Part shown: piece by piece, positions 1 through 9,198 of the stretch
Numbering within the stretch: position 1 is the first letter of the stretch
Layout: every line of letters begins with the position of its first letter
NCBI RefSeq assembly: GCF_000687555.1
Contig: NZ_JHWJ01000001.1
Location: 310,001-374,000 of the forward strand
Reading direction: 5' to 3'
Source of the DNA: [Clostridium] aerotolerans DSM 5434
Lineage (GTDB): Bacteria; Bacillota; Clostridia; Lachnospirales; Lachnospiraceae
DNA length: 64,000 nucleotides
Notes under the pieces: model-generated
Told to the model about the DNA's origin: nothing
Databases searched by the model: none
The model's input: only the letters and a program-made list of their open reading frames with translations
Position numbers and translations under genes: made by a program

Positions 1-47
1 CTGAAATAGGAGCGTTCCTCTCTTTGCATCCAAATCTTATCTTTCAA

Positions 48-2699
48 TTAAAATCCCCATGGTCCAAACACTCCGCCTGGAGTCTGGGGGACATATCCTG
101 GCGGGGACTGACTGGGTCTGTCTTCTCCTGTTCCGGGACCTTCCGTATCATTACCCGGTGGTATGATAAAGGAATTTGCCGAATGGATGGTACAGTAGCC
201 AGGCATTGCATATTTCGAATCATCGGTAGCTGTCTCATCTCCGGAAGGGAGTGCGATAAATACTGCAGTGGTTCGCACAGGGCAGTAAGGAGTTGGAAGC
301 TTATGAGAAACAGAACAAACCGTAGCTCGTACATGATTGTTGCATACTTCCGTAGGTACCGTCCCTTTTGCAAAATATTCTGTATACACGGCATTGCCTC
401 TGGGATCATCGGTACAAACTCCTGTAACAGCAAGTTTTCCTGATTTTCTGCAAATCTGGGCCGTTTCTACACTATCCGGCACTGGAAAGCCGGGATCTGA
501 CATACCCTCGTGAACCCGGGTCATGATTTTTCGCCAGATTGCTTTATGAAACGACGTACCACCGTTTTGTTTGGTAAGCTTTTGATTGTCATCACATCCG
601 CCCCAGATACCTGCTGTATAGTAGGGAGTGTATCCCACGAACCAGATATCATTATTGGCTGACGTAGTTCCGCTTTTTCCTGCCGCGGACATGCCAGGGA
701 TGCTGGCGGCCGTACTGGTTGAAGATGGGCCGTTGCTTGAAAACTTTCTGCTGCTTTTCATAGAGTCAGCCATGGCATCTGTCAGGAGAAATGCAGTGGA
801 ATCCTTTAGCACCCGGTGGGTTTCCGGCTTGTTTTCAATCAGGATCTTTCCGTCATGATCCAGGATCTTTGTGAAAAATACAGGCTTTGTATAAACACCG
901 CCATTTGCCACAGTTGCAAAAGCTCCTGTCAGCTCCAGATTAGAAACACCCTTTGTAATACCTCCAAGTGCAAGCGCCGGATTAAAGTCCGTATCCGTAA
1001 GAGAAGTGATTCCAAAGTTTCTGGCATATTCCACTCCAAGCTGAGGAGTAACGGTCTCCATTAAGCAGCGGACTGCAACAATATTCATGGAATAGACAAT
1101 ACCATCCCGAATGCTTGAATATCCCTGATAGCCAGAGCTGTACCAGTTGGAAAATGTTTTATTACCTACTTTATAAAGGGAATCGTAGTAAACAGTTCCT
1201 AACGTTGCACCGCTTGTATCCATAGCAGGCGCAAACGAAGTAAGAATCTTAAAGGTAGAACCAGGCTGACGAAACGTGCCGGTAGCCCGGTTTAAGGTGA
1301 GGCTGGCGACCTTTGGCCCTCTGCCTCCGCTGATTGCCTTTACTTCACCGGTCCTTTGGTCCATCAGGACAAAGGAAGCCTGAGGTTCCAGGGTTTTATG
1401 AAGCCGTTCACCGATAATGGTATCCCCGTCTTTGACCACCTCTGCCTTGTAATCATTGATATCCGCATTGATTTCATCCTCATTATTATAAAGACCGTCA
1501 AATTGCTGATTCTTAATTTCTTTATGAAAGCTAATTACGTTTTTGTCAGAATAATGCTTCGTGGTACCGTCCTTATGAGTAACGGATAGGCGGTATTCAA
1601 TGGAATAGCGGGCAGCCGAATAATTCTCCGGATTGTTGATTTCTTCATCCACAATGGACTGCATATTAGGGTCCTGGGTAGTATAAATGGAAAGTCCGCC
1701 ACTGTAGAGCATGTTATGGGCCTGTGTTTCCGTATATCCAAGCTCCGATTTCATGGCCTGAATAACCTGCTCAACAAGTTCATCGGTAAAGTAGCTATAG
1801 GGAGTAGAAGTTTCCTTGGCAGCCGTGTCCACATTTTGGATTCTGGAATAGACATCGTCAGCCAAAGCCTTTTCTTCCTCATCGTTTGAAATATAACCCT
1901 GGTCATTCATATATTGAAGAATTACCTTCCGCTTGGCAGCGTTGGCTTTTTGTTCTGAAATTGGGTTGAATTTAGACGGATTCTGTGTAATTCCAGCCAA
2001 AACTGCACATTCTGACAGGGATAAATCCTTTACATCCTTATTAAAATATCTCTTTGCGGCTACCTTTACTCCCAAGGTGTTATTGCCCAGATTAATGGTG
2101 TTTAAATAATTGGTAATAATCTGTTCCTTTGACATGGCACCGTCAAGCTTGACCGCTAAATACCATTCCTGAAACTTACGTTCCAGACGCTCTCCAAAGC
2201 TTTTTTCCATACCGCCGCCAAATACGCTGTTCTTAATCAGCTGCTGAGTGATGGTGCTGCCTCCGCCTGCGGACGAATCATTGGTCAGAACACCCCTTAT
2301 GGCACGGAGTATGGACCGTAAGTCAATGCCGTTGTGCTCCCAGTACCTGGAATCTTCATAGGCTACGAATGCATTTATTAAATTCTTTGGAAGTTCCTCA
2401 TAAGTAGCTTCCTCTCTGTTAGAACCAGCTGTAACCAGGGTTTCTGTTACATTGCCTGCGCTGTCATAGACGGTGGAAGCGTATTCATTAGGTACGATTG
2501 TAGAGATATCTACATCAGGAGTATTGTCTATGATTCCTTTTACCATGCCGATTCCCACACTGGCAGCTACAATACCGCCGAATAAGCATAATACAAATAG
2601 ACTTTTTATAAAAGCCAGAAAAACCTTGGTGGTATATTTCCTTGCTTTTGAATTGGCAGATCGAATTTTCTTCTCTGTCGCGTGTTTGCCGTAATTCAT
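48..2699 (-). CDS. Class A penicillin-binding protein 1A (bifunctional transglycosylase/transpeptidase)
   Basis: This 883-residue protein should polymerise and cross-link peptidoglycan at the outer face of the membrane. The N-terminus is basic and cytoplasmic, followed by one membrane anchor at about residues 28-56. The glycosyltransferase-51 domain carries the catalytic motif EDSRYWEHNGID (Glu115) and GGSTITQQ (about 147-153). The transpeptidase domain shows all three penicillin-binding motifs: STFK at 481-484, SMN at 537-539 and KSGTT at 675-679. The C-terminal tail is rich in Pro, Gly and Thr and carries several Cys residues. The ATG follows AAAGGAGG closely, which fixes the start. It is divergent from the YigZ gene. 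I am confident of the class but not of the paralogue number. Confidence 0.95.
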   Translation of the reverse strand: MNYGKHATEKKIRSANSKARKYTTKVFLAFIKSLFVLCLFGGIVAASVGIGMVKGIIDNTPDVDISTIVPNEYASTVYDSAGNVTETLVTAGSNREEATYEELPKNLINAFVAYEDSRYWEHNGIDLRSILRAIRGVLTNDSSAGGGSTITQQLIKNSVFGGGMEKSFGERLERKFQEWYLAVKLDGAMSKEQIITNYLNTINLGNNTLGVKVAAKRYFNKDVKDLSLSECAVLAGITQNPSKFNPISEQKANAAKRKVILQYMNDQGYISNDEEEKALADDVYSRIQNVDTAAKETSTPYSYFTDELVEQVIQAMKSELGYTETQAHNMLYSGGLSIYTTQDPNMQSIVDEEINNPENYSAARYSIEYRLSVTHKDGTTKHYSDKNVISFHKEIKNQQFDGLYNNEDEINADINDYKAEVVKDGDTIIGERLHKTLEPQASFVLMDQRTGEVKAISGGRGPKVASLTLNRATGTFRQPGSTFKILTSFAPAMDTSGATLGTVYYDSLYKVGNKTFSNWYSSGYQGYSSIRDGIVYSMNIVAVRCLMETVTPQLGVEYARNFGITSLTDTDFNPALALGGITKGVSNLELTGAFATVANGGVYTKPVFFTKILDHDGKILIENKPETHRVLKDSTAFLLTDAMADSMKSSRKFSSNGPSSTSTAASIPGMSAAGKSGTTSANNDIWFVGYTPYYTAGIWGGCDDNQKLTKQNGGTSFHKAIWRKIMTRVHEGMSDPGFPVPDSVETAQICRKSGKLAVTGVCTDDPRGNAVYTEYFAKGTVPTEVCNNHVRATVCSVSHKLPTPYCPVRTTAVFIALPSGDETATDDSKYAMPGYCTIHSANSFIIPPGNDTEGPGTGEDRPSQSPPGYVPQTPGGVFGPWGF

Positions 2700-2795
2700 A
2701 GGAAACCTCCTTTACCGGTTCATTATACCAAAAATTGTATAGCAATTCAACACTTACCATTTTCGGAGAAAAAATGGGGAAATATACATGCAGGC

Positions 2796-2824
2796 TTGAT
2801 TGGTGACACAATTTTAGTTATAAT
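2796..2824 (+). promoter_or_regulatory. Sigma-A promoter of the YigZ gene
   Basis: TTGATT (2796-2801) and a perfect TATAAT (2819-2824) are separated by exactly 17 bp, about 40 bp before the YigZ reading frame. Confidence 0.7.
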
Positions 2825-2860
2825 GAGAGAAAATTTCCGAGATCAGGAAATAAGGAAGAA

Positions 2861-3529
2861 ATGAGGATGCTTATGAGAAACGCTTACCGGATTTTATATG
2901 AAGGAGCAGTGGGAGAGATTACAGAGAAAAAATCCCGTTTTATTGCAACGTTCCGGCCGGTAAAAACAGAAGAGGAAGCAGTGGCTTTCATTGATGAGCT
3001 TAGGAAGAAATATTGGGATGCCAGCCATAACTGCTATGCCTGGATCATAGGAAAGAACGGGGAAGAAAAACGTTCCAGTGATGACGGAGAACCCAGCCAG
3101 ACGGCGGGAAAGCCCATGTTAGATGTTCTGGAACGGGAGAATATCGTCAATATCTGTGTGGTGGTGACCCGTTATTTCGGAGGAACTCTCTTAGGGACAG
3201 GCGGCCTTGTAAGAGCTTATTCCGGTGCTGTAAAGGAAGGGCTGAATGCCTGTACGGTGCTTACCATCGAACCGGCAAAAAAAGTTTCCATCCTGACAGA
3301 TTATAATGGAATTGGTAAAATACAGTACATTCTTGGCCAGTTGGATATGAAAACGCTGGAAAGTAATTATACGGACCGGGTGGAACTCATTGTACTTGTG
3401 CCGGATGAGAAGCTTGGCAAATTAAATGCCGAAATTACAGAGGCTACCAGCGGAAAAGCTGTGATGACTGAATTATTTGAAGTCTATTACAGCATACTGA
3501 ATAAGGAAGTGATTCTGTTTGAGGAATAG
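2861..3529 (+). CDS. YigZ/IMPACT family protein
   Basis: This protein of up to 222 residues has the typical UPF0029 layout. The N-terminal IMPACT domain contains EKKSRFIA, ASHNCYAW, SSDDGEPSQTAGKP and RYFGGTLLGTGGLVRAY; these match the conserved core of the YigZ family. The shorter C-terminal domain is the DUF1949-like ferredoxin fold. The family is linked to translation-stress control in eukaryotes, but its bacterial role is not established. Three in-frame ATGs occur at 2861, 2867 and 2873. The first lies too close to AAGGA, so 2867 or 2873 (after GAGG) may be the true start. It has its own promoter and is monocistronic. Confidence 0.9.
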   Translation: MRMLMRNAYRILYEGAVGEITEKKSRFIATFRPVKTEEEAVAFIDELRKKYWDASHNCYAWIIGKNGEEKRSSDDGEPSQTAGKPMLDVLERENIVNICVVVTRYFGGTLLGTGGLVRAYSGAVKEGLNACTVLTIEPAKKVSILTDYNGIGKIQYILGQLDMKTLESNYTDRVELIVLVPDEKLGKLNAEITEATSGKAVMTELFEVYYSILNKEVILFEE

Positions 3530-3561
3530 GAACGTTCCTATAAAAAAACAAGAAAAAAATC

Positions 3562-3590
3562 TTGCAATATGAAAAACTGGATGTTATACT
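3562..3590 (+). promoter_or_regulatory. Sigma-A promoter upstream of typA
   Basis: TTGCAA (3562-3567), a 17-bp spacer and TATACT (3585-3590). The predicted start near 3597 lies before the hairpin at 3615, so that hairpin falls in the typA leader. Confidence 0.65.
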
Positions 3591-3614
3591 TGCTAATTGT
3601 GATAATGTTAATGG

Positions 3615-3644
3615 AACTAAGGGCAAAAATGTCCTTAGTTTTTT
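3615..3644 (+). terminator. Intrinsic hairpin in the typA leader
   Basis: An 8-bp stem (AACTAAGG with CCTTAGTT) is followed by a run of T. It could end the YigZ transcript. It also lies about 20 nt inside a transcript from the 3562 promoter, so it may attenuate typA. Confidence 0.65.
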
Positions 3645-3752
3645 ATGATATAGGATAGCAGAACCTGTATTATAAAAAGGTTCTCTGGCACTGTGCTTTT
3701 TGACGGCTGGGGGGCATTCTTTGTTGAAAGAAGAGAAAGAAGAGTACATTTT

Positions 3753-5594
3753 ATGAAGATGAAAAGAGAAGACGTAAGAAATGTGGCAATTATTGCCCAC
3801 GTCGACCACGGTAAAACCACATTAGTAGATGCCTTGTTAAAGCAAAGCGGTATTTTCCGTGAAAATCAGGAAGTTATGGAGCGCGTCATGGACTCCAATG
3901 ATATTGAACGAGAGCGTGGAATCACGATTCTGTCAAAAAATACAGCAGTTCACTACAAAGATACCAAAATCAACATCATTGATACACCTGGACATGCCGA
4001 TTTCGGTGGAGAAGTAGAACGAGTTTTAAAGCTTGTTAACGGTGTTGTACTTGTCGTTGATGCTTATGAAGGTGTTATGCCTCAGACAAAGTTCGTTCTT
4101 AGAAAAGCATTAGAGCTGGGACTTTCCGTAGTTACCTGTATTAATAAAATCGACCGTCCGGAAGCTAGAGCTGAAGAAGTTGAGGAAGAGATCTTAGAGC
4201 TTCTTATGGACCTTGATGCCACCGAGGAGCAGCTTGACTGTCCATTTGTTTACGCATCTGCGAAAACAGGATTTGCCAAAAAGACTCTGGATGACCCATC
4301 AGAGGATATGGCTCCTTTATTCCAGACTATTATCGACCAGATTCCAGCACCAGAAGGTGATCCGGATGCATCTACTCAGCTTTTAATCAGTACCATCGAT
4401 TATAATGAGTATGTAGGCCGTATTGGTGTAGGTAAAGTGGATAACGGCAAAATCCGTGTCAATCAGGACTGTGTTATCGTAAATCATCATGAACCTGACA
4501 AATTCCGCAAGGTTAAAGTAGGTAAGCTTTATGAGTATGAAGGTCTGAATAAGGTAGAAGTACAGGAAGCATCCATTGGTGCCATCGTAGCTATCTCTGG
4601 TATTGCTGATATCCATATCGGTGACACCCTCTGCTCTACAGAGAATCCGGAAGCTATCCCATTCCAGAAGATTTCTGAGCCTACCATTGCTATGAACTTT
4701 ATTATCAATGACAGCCCTCTCGCTGGCCAGGAAGGAAAATTCGTAACTTCCCGTCATATCAGAGAGCGTCTTTTCAGAGAATTAAATACAGACGTCAGCC
4801 TTCGTGTAGAAGAGACAGATTCTCCTGACAGCTTTAAGGTATCCGGTAGAGGAGAGCTTCACTTATCTGTTTTAATTGAGAACATGAGAAGAGAAGGCTT
4901 TGAATTCGCAGTTAGTAAGGCAGAGGTTCTCTATCATTACGATGAGAGAAACCAGAAGCTTGAACCTATGGAAATCGCTTATATCGATGTTCCGGAAGAA
5001 TTCACCGGAGCTGTTATCCAAAAGCTTACCAGCCGTAAGGGCGAGCTTCAGGGCATGAGTCCTGCCAACGGCGGATATACAAGGCTGGAAATCTCCATTC
5101 CTTCCAGAGGTCTTATTGGTTACCGTGGGGAATTCATGACAGATACTAAGGGAAATGGTATTATGAACACTGCTTTTGACGGTTATGCACCATATAAGGG
5201 AGAAATCTCTTACAGAAAGACTGGTTCCTTAATCGCTTATGAATCAGGAGAATCCATTACCTACGGTCTTTACAATGCTCAGGAAAGAGGTACTCTTTTC
5301 ATTGGCGCAGGCGTAAAGGTTTACTCTGGTATGGTAATCGGACAGAATCCAAAGGCAGAAGACATGGAAATCAATGTCTGCAAATCAAAAAAACTGACCA
5401 ACACTCGTTCTTCTGGTGCAGACGATGCTCTTAAGCTGACTCCTCCAAGAGATATGAGCTTAGAGCAGTGTCTTGATTTCATTGATACCGATGAGCTTTT
5501 AGAGATCACTCCTGTAAGCCTTCGTATCAGAAAGAAGATTCTTGATCCGACCGTTAGAAAAAGAACAACTGCTAATAAAAAATCTTTAGGTTAA
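3753..5594 (+). CDS. typA: Translational GTPase TypA/BipA
   Basis: This 613-residue ribosome-associated GTPase of the EF-G superfamily acts in ribosome assembly and stress or cold adaptation in other bacteria. The G domain shows AHVDHGKTT (G1), RGITILSKN (G2), [11 protein letters not shown] (G3) and NKIDRPEA (G4). Downstream are the beta-barrel domain II, the EF-G domain III and V-like regions, and the BipA-specific C-terminal domain (around GLYNAQERG). The open frame extends to a GTG at 3693, but the conserved family N-terminus starts at the ATG at 3753 (or 3759). The SD is weak and A/G-rich only. It is flanked by a leader hairpin and a strong terminator, so it is monocistronic. Confidence 0.97.
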   Translation: MKMKREDVRNVAIIAHVDHGKTTLVDALLKQSGIFRENQEVMERVMDSNDIERERGITILSKNTAVHYKDTKINIIDTPGHADFGGEVERVLKLVNGVVLVVDAYEGVMPQTKFVLRKALELGLSVVTCINKIDRPEARAEEVEEEILELLMDLDATEEQLDCPFVYASAKTGFAKKTLDDPSEDMAPLFQTIIDQIPAPEGDPDASTQLLISTIDYNEYVGRIGVGKVDNGKIRVNQDCVIVNHHEPDKFRKVKVGKLYEYEGLNKVEVQEASIGAIVAISGIADIHIGDTLCSTENPEAIPFQKISEPTIAMNFIINDSPLAGQEGKFVTSRHIRERLFRELNTDVSLRVEETDSPDSFKVSGRGELHLSVLIENMRREGFEFAVSKAEVLYHYDERNQKLEPMEIAYIDVPEEFTGAVIQKLTSRKGELQGMSPANGGYTRLEISIPSRGLIGYRGEFMTDTKGNGIMNTAFDGYAPYKGEISYRKTGSLIAYESGESITYGLYNAQERGTLFIGAGVKVYSGMVIGQNPKAEDMEINVCKSKKLTNTRSSGADDALKLTPPRDMSLEQCLDFIDTDELLEITPVSLRIRKKILDPTVRKRTTANKKSLG

Positions 5595-5605
5595 TCTGTA
5601 ATATC

Positions 5606-5670
5606 ATGGGGAATGCTGACGTTCATCGCCGAGAAAACGGTGTTGGACCAGCATTCCCCATTATTTTTTG
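5606..5670 (+). terminator. Rho-independent terminator of typA
   Basis: A 13-bp perfect stem (5606-5618 with 5649-5661) has a 30-nt loop and is followed by TATTTTTT. Confidence 0.85.
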
Positions 5671-5796
5671 TGCATTATGCCTGGTCCTGTCGATATTTTT
5701 GGATTGTTTTATATCATTTTTGTGTGTTCTGCCTCATAAATTTAATAATAGCTGTGAAGCGTATTAGCAAATAAGTGAAAGAAGAGGAGAAATACA

Positions 5797-6423
5797 ATGT
5801 CAGAAAAAATGATTGAAAACAACAAAGTAAGCGTTATCGGGGAGATTGTCTCCGGCTTCACCTTTAGCCATGAGGTGTTTGGAGAAGGATTCTATATGGT
5901 GGATCTGGCAGTAAACCGTTTAAGCGATCAAGCTGATGTCATACCTCTCATGATTTCAGAACGCCTGATCGATGTCAATGGAGATTACTCTGGATGTACA
6001 ATCGAGGCAGTTGGACAGTTCCGTTCATACAATCGCCATGAAGGAACGAAAAACCGCCTGGTGCTTTCTGTGTTTGTAAGAGAGATCCATTTTATGGAAG
6101 AATTTACCGATTATACAAAGACCAATCAGATTTTACTGGATGGATACATATGTAAAGCTCCCATCTATAGAAAGACTCCCCTTGGAAGGGAAATCGCTGA
6201 TTTGCTGCTGGCAGTGAACCGGCCCTATGGGAAATCCGATTACATACCCTGTATTGCATGGGGAAGAAATGCCAGATATGCTTCCGGTTTCAACGTAGGC
6301 ACCAGAGTTAAGGTATGGGGCAGGGTTCAAAGCAGGGAGTATACCAAAAAATTAAGTGAGACAGAATGTGAAAAGCGTATTGCTTATGAAGTCTCCGTCA
6401 GCAAACTGGAATGTACAGAGTAA
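5797..6423 (+). CDS. Single-stranded DNA-binding protein with two OB-like halves
   Basis: This 208-residue protein resembles bacterial SSB but appears to hold two OB-fold units in one chain. The first spans about residues 8-105 (KVSVIGEIVSGF ... FVREIHF) and the second about 110-205 (NQILLDGYICKAPIYRKTPLGREIADLLLAVNR). The second half carries the usual SSB motif TPLGREIADLLLAVNR and IPCIAWGRNAR. There is no acidic DDDIPF-type C-terminal tail, so it is probably not the replicative SSB. A strong SD (GAAGAGGAGA) precedes the ATG. The gene stands alone. Function beyond ssDNA binding is inference. Confidence 0.75.
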   Translation: MSEKMIENNKVSVIGEIVSGFTFSHEVFGEGFYMVDLAVNRLSDQADVIPLMISERLIDVNGDYSGCTIEAVGQFRSYNRHEGTKNRLVLSVFVREIHFMEEFTDYTKTNQILLDGYICKAPIYRKTPLGREIADLLLAVNRPYGKSDYIPCIAWGRNARYASGFNVGTRVKVWGRVQSREYTKKLSETECEKRIAYEVSVSKLECTE

Positions 6424-6461
6424 AAACTGTGGCTCATATATTAAGAAAATGGTAAGAAAAC

Positions 6462-6490
6462 TTGCAAAAGTTTTAAATTTATGATACTAT
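6462..6490 (+). promoter_or_regulatory. Sigma-A promoter of the CobO-like gene
   Basis: TTGCAA (6462-6467), a 17-bp spacer and TACTAT (6485-6490), about 60 bp before the start. Confidence 0.6.
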
Positions 6491-6550
6491 AAGCAGGTTC
6501 TAACGTAATATGTATGTTATTGCATTTTAGCTGTTATGAGGTGCGAAAGG

Positions 6551-7057
6551 ATGAATAGAGGTACGATACAAGTAATATGCGGCGAAGGAAAAGGAAAGAC
6601 CACAGCTGCATTTGGTATGGGAATCGAAGCTCTTATGAAAAACAGGAGTGTTATCATTATACAGTTTTTAAAAGGCTGTACCGGAAGGGGTTCCCTTGAT
6701 ATTATCAAGCGCCTGGAACCGGAGATGAAGATATTCCGTTTCGAAAAAAGTGATGGTTTCTTTGAAAATCTGTCAAAGGAAGAGCAGGAAGAGGAGCGGA
6801 TGAACATCCGCAATGGTCTTAATTTTGCCAGAAAAGTCCTCTCCACAGGGGAATGCGATTTGCTTATCCTCGATGAGATTCTTGGAATACTGGACCAAAA
6901 CATTGTAGAGGCTGAGGAGCTGATCCGCCTGTTACAGTCAAAGGTTGATGACATGGAGGTCATATTGACCGGTAAGGTATTTTCCAAAGAGATAGAACCT
7001 TATGTAGACAGCATTTTGGAAATCAATCATGTTAAAGTTGACAACACAAAACAATAA
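6551..7057 (+). CDS. CobO/BtuR-like ATP:corrinoid adenosyltransferase family protein
   Basis: This 168-residue P-loop protein begins with GTIQVICGEGKGKTTAAFG, the modified Walker A motif of the CobA/CobO/BtuR family, which transfers the adenosyl group of ATP to cobalt in corrinoids. The Walker B-like LLILDEILGILD lies at about residues 106-117. The usual family length is 170-200. The frame opens at 6536, but GAGGTG (6538-6543) sits 7 nt before the ATG at 6551, which I prefer. No other cobalamin gene is visible nearby. Clostridial genomes often carry divergent paralogues, so the substrate is uncertain. Confidence 0.75.
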   Translation: MNRGTIQVICGEGKGKTTAAFGMGIEALMKNRSVIIIQFLKGCTGRGSLDIIKRLEPEMKIFRFEKSDGFFENLSKEEQEEERMNIRNGLNFARKVLSTGECDLLILDEILGILDQNIVEAEELIRLLQSKVDDMEVILTGKVFSKEIEPYVDSILEINHVKVDNTKQ

Positions 7058-7081
7058 TGATAGTATGGTAACATACATAAT

Positions 7082-7249
7082 AGAGTAGAGGTTGCGTTGC
7101 TTATTAGTACTCTGTCCGATGTATCAGGTACAGATGAGGGCAGAGGGAAGGAAGAGACGCCGAAGTTCGGTACGTCCTGAGCGTATCCGTTCTGGGCATA
7201 TGGTTAAGAGCCGTATGACTGTCATCCAAGTTGGATGGGGAGCTACTTA
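7082..7249 (+). ncRNA. Lysine riboswitch (L box) aptamer
   Basis: The conserved landmarks appear in the right order: AGAGGTTGCG, GGAAGGAAGAGACGCCGAAG, the GGTTAAGAGCC stem, GACTGTCAT and GGGGAGCTACTT. The 5' AGTAG and 3' CTACT segments form P1. The location directly before dapA agrees with lysine feedback on diaminopimelate synthesis. Confidence 0.95.
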
Positions 7250-7313
7250 AAGAGAGATGATATTACCAAATTCTGTACTTTAAGAGCTGACCCTGCTGTC
7301 AGCTCTGTTTTTT
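7241..7313 (+). promoter_or_regulatory. Riboswitch expression platform: antiterminator and terminator
   Basis: The terminator is a perfect 9-bp stem (AGAGCTGAC 7283-7291 with GTCAGCTCT 7298-7306) followed by TTTTTT. The P1 3' strand AGCTACTTAAAG (7241-7252) can instead pair with CTTTAAGAGCT (7278-7288), leaving one A bulged. This would consume the 5' side of the terminator. Lysine binding, by holding P1, should favour termination. Confidence 0.85.
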
Positions 7314-7450
7314 CGTTTACAGCCATTCAAATGCGCCAGCCAAAGTACTTGGTGGCTTTTGGAGACTGCCTACAGGAAAACAGTAAGAAGGCATTATTGC
7401 CGGATGAAGGTTTACTATGTATGATGAAAATGGATCAGGAGGATGAGATC

Positions 7451-8335
7451 ATGGCAATTTTTGAAGGCGCCGGTGTTGCGCTGGTAACACCATTTAAGGA
7501 AAACGGAGAAGTAAACTACGAAAAGCTGGAAGAGCTGGTCGAGGAACAGATTGCAGGAGGAACAGATTCCATCATAGCCTGTGGGACTACAGGAGAAGCT
7601 TCTACTATGACTCATGAGGAGCATGTGGATGTTATCAAATTCGTATGTGAGGTAACCAATAAGAGAATTCCGGTGATTGCCGGAACAGGCTCTAATTGTA
7701 CCGATACCGCTGTTTATCTGTCCCAGGAGGCGGAAAAATATGGTGCTGACGGACTTCTTTTAGTGTCTCCTTACTATAATAAAGCAACTCAAAAGGGTTT
7801 GAAAATCCATTTTAAAACCATTGCTGATCAGGTGAAGATTCCTATTTTATTATATAATGTTCCTTCCAGAACCGGTGTGGATATTAAAGCAGAGACCATA
7901 GCTGATTTATGCCTGAATGTGCCTAATATCTTAGGCGTAAAGGAAGCAAGCGGTAATTTCTGTGCAGTAGCAGACTTAATGTACTTAACTGATGGAAAGG
8001 CTGACGTATATTCCGGCAACGACAATCAGATCGTACCTATCTTATCCCTTGGCGGAAAAGGCGTGATCTCAGTCCTTTCCAATGTGGCTCCTTCCCAGAC
8101 TCACGAGATTTGCCAGGCTTATTTTGACGGTGATGTAAAGCGAAGTGCCAAATTACAGCTTGATGCCATTCCTCTTATTAATGCTCTCTTTTGTGAAGTA
8201 AATCCGATTCCGGTTAAGGCTGCTTTAAATTTAATGGGTAAGAATGCAGGACCGCTTCGTCTGCCTCTCACAGAGATGGAACCGAAGAATCAGGAGTGCT
8301 TGAAAAAAACCATGATAGAGTATGGAATTTTATAA
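7451..8335 (+). CDS. dapA: 4-hydroxy-tetrahydrodipicolinate synthase
   Basis: This 294-residue cytoplasmic enzyme condenses pyruvate with aspartate semialdehyde in the diaminopimelate/lysine pathway. It shows GTTGEASTMTHEEH, the catalytic Tyr in LLYNVPSRTG and the Schiff-base Lys in ILGVKEASGN. The reading frame is open back to 7235 inside the riboswitch, but that part is leader RNA: AGGAGG (7437-7442) sits 8 nt before the ATG at 7451, where the family N-terminus (IFEGAGVALVTPF) begins. dapB follows 29 nt later, so the two form an operon under the lysine riboswitch. Confidence 0.97.
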   Translation: MAIFEGAGVALVTPFKENGEVNYEKLEELVEEQIAGGTDSIIACGTTGEASTMTHEEHVDVIKFVCEVTNKRIPVIAGTGSNCTDTAVYLSQEAEKYGADGLLLVSPYYNKATQKGLKIHFKTIADQVKIPILLYNVPSRTGVDIKAETIADLCLNVPNILGVKEASGNFCAVADLMYLTDGKADVYSGNDNQIVPILSLGGKGVISVLSNVAPSQTHEICQAYFDGDVKRSAKLQLDAIPLINALFCEVNPIPVKAALNLMGKNAGPLRLPLTEMEPKNQECLKKTMIEYGIL

Positions 8336-8364
8336 TCGGTAAAAGATATACTTAGGAGGAAAAC

Positions 8365-9123
8365 ATGATTAAGATGATAATGCACGGCTGCAACGGGGCA
8401 ATGGGACAGGTCATTACCGGGCTTGCAGCAGAAGAAAAGAATATTACGATTGTGGCAGGAATCGATCCGCAGGACAGGAAGAATGATTCCTATCCCGTAT
8501 TCTCTTCCCTGGAAGAATGTGATGTTCCAGCTGATGTGATTGTTGACTTCGCTTCTGCCAAAGCAGTGGATGGACTTCTTGACTATAGCAGGGAGCATAA
8601 GATTCCTGTGGTGGTTTGTACCACTGGTCTGTCGGAAGAACAGATCAAAAAGATAGAAGAGACTTCTGATCATGTTGCAGTACTGCGGTCGGCCAATATG
8701 TCTCTGGGTGTAAACCTGCTTATGAAGCTGGTTAAGGAGGCTGCAGAAGTACTTGCTGTTGCTGGATTTGATATTGAAATTTTAGAAAAGCATCATAATA
8801 AGAAGCTGGATGCGCCAAGCGGGACTGCGCTTGCGCTGGCAGATTCTATTAATGAAGCAATGGACCAGGAATATCATTACGTTTATGACAGAAGCCAGGT
8901 AAGAAAAGCCAGAGATAAGAAAGAGATCGGAATTCAGGCGGTACGTGGTGGTACGATTGTGGGAGAGCATGATGTGATCTTTGCAGGGAAAGATGAAGTT
9001 GTTACCTTTAATCACACTGCTTATTCCAAGGCGATTTTTGCACAGGGAGCCGTATCTGCTGCAAAATTCCTGGCAGGAAAAGGTCCGGGATTATATACCA
9101 TGAAAGATGTAATTGAATCCTAA
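8365..9123 (+). CDS. dapB: 4-hydroxy-tetrahydrodipicolinate reductase
   Basis: This 252-residue NAD(P)H-dependent reductase takes the second step after DapA. The Rossmann motif is GCNGAMG near the N-terminus. The signature EKHHNKKLDAPSGTA, with the catalytic His pair and Lys, lies at about residues 138-152, and RGGTIVGEHDV follows. The length is typical of the family. AGGAGGAAAAC precedes the ATG. It is co-transcribed with dapA, so it falls under the lysine riboswitch. Confidence 0.97.
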   Translation: MIKMIMHGCNGAMGQVITGLAAEEKNITIVAGIDPQDRKNDSYPVFSSLEECDVPADVIVDFASAKAVDGLLDYSREHKIPVVVCTTGLSEEQIKKIEETSDHVAVLRSANMSLGVNLLMKLVKEAAEVLAVAGFDIEILEKHHNKKLDAPSGTALALADSINEAMDQEYHYVYDRSQVRKARDKKEIGIQAVRGGTIVGEHDVIFAGKDEVVTFNHTAYSKAIFAQGAVSAAKFLAGKGPGLYTMKDVIES

Positions 9124-9198
9124 ATTTCCAATATTTTCCACTATAATTCATTCTGCCTCTACACATACTAATCGTAGAAAATGAAAGGAGAATGTATT

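Noticed and set aside
1-47. Gene or terminator at the left edge
   Set aside because: Only 47 bases lie beyond the PBP stop; no stem-loop or coding signal could be supported.
24-443. 139-residue plus-strand ORF opposite the PBP gene
   Set aside because: It lies wholly antisense to the 3' end of the PBP1A gene, has no ribosome site and no recognisable domain.
7235-7450. In-frame extension of dapA into the riboswitch
   Set aside because: The extension covers the P1 strand and the terminator; the family N-terminus and AGGAGG place the start at 7451.
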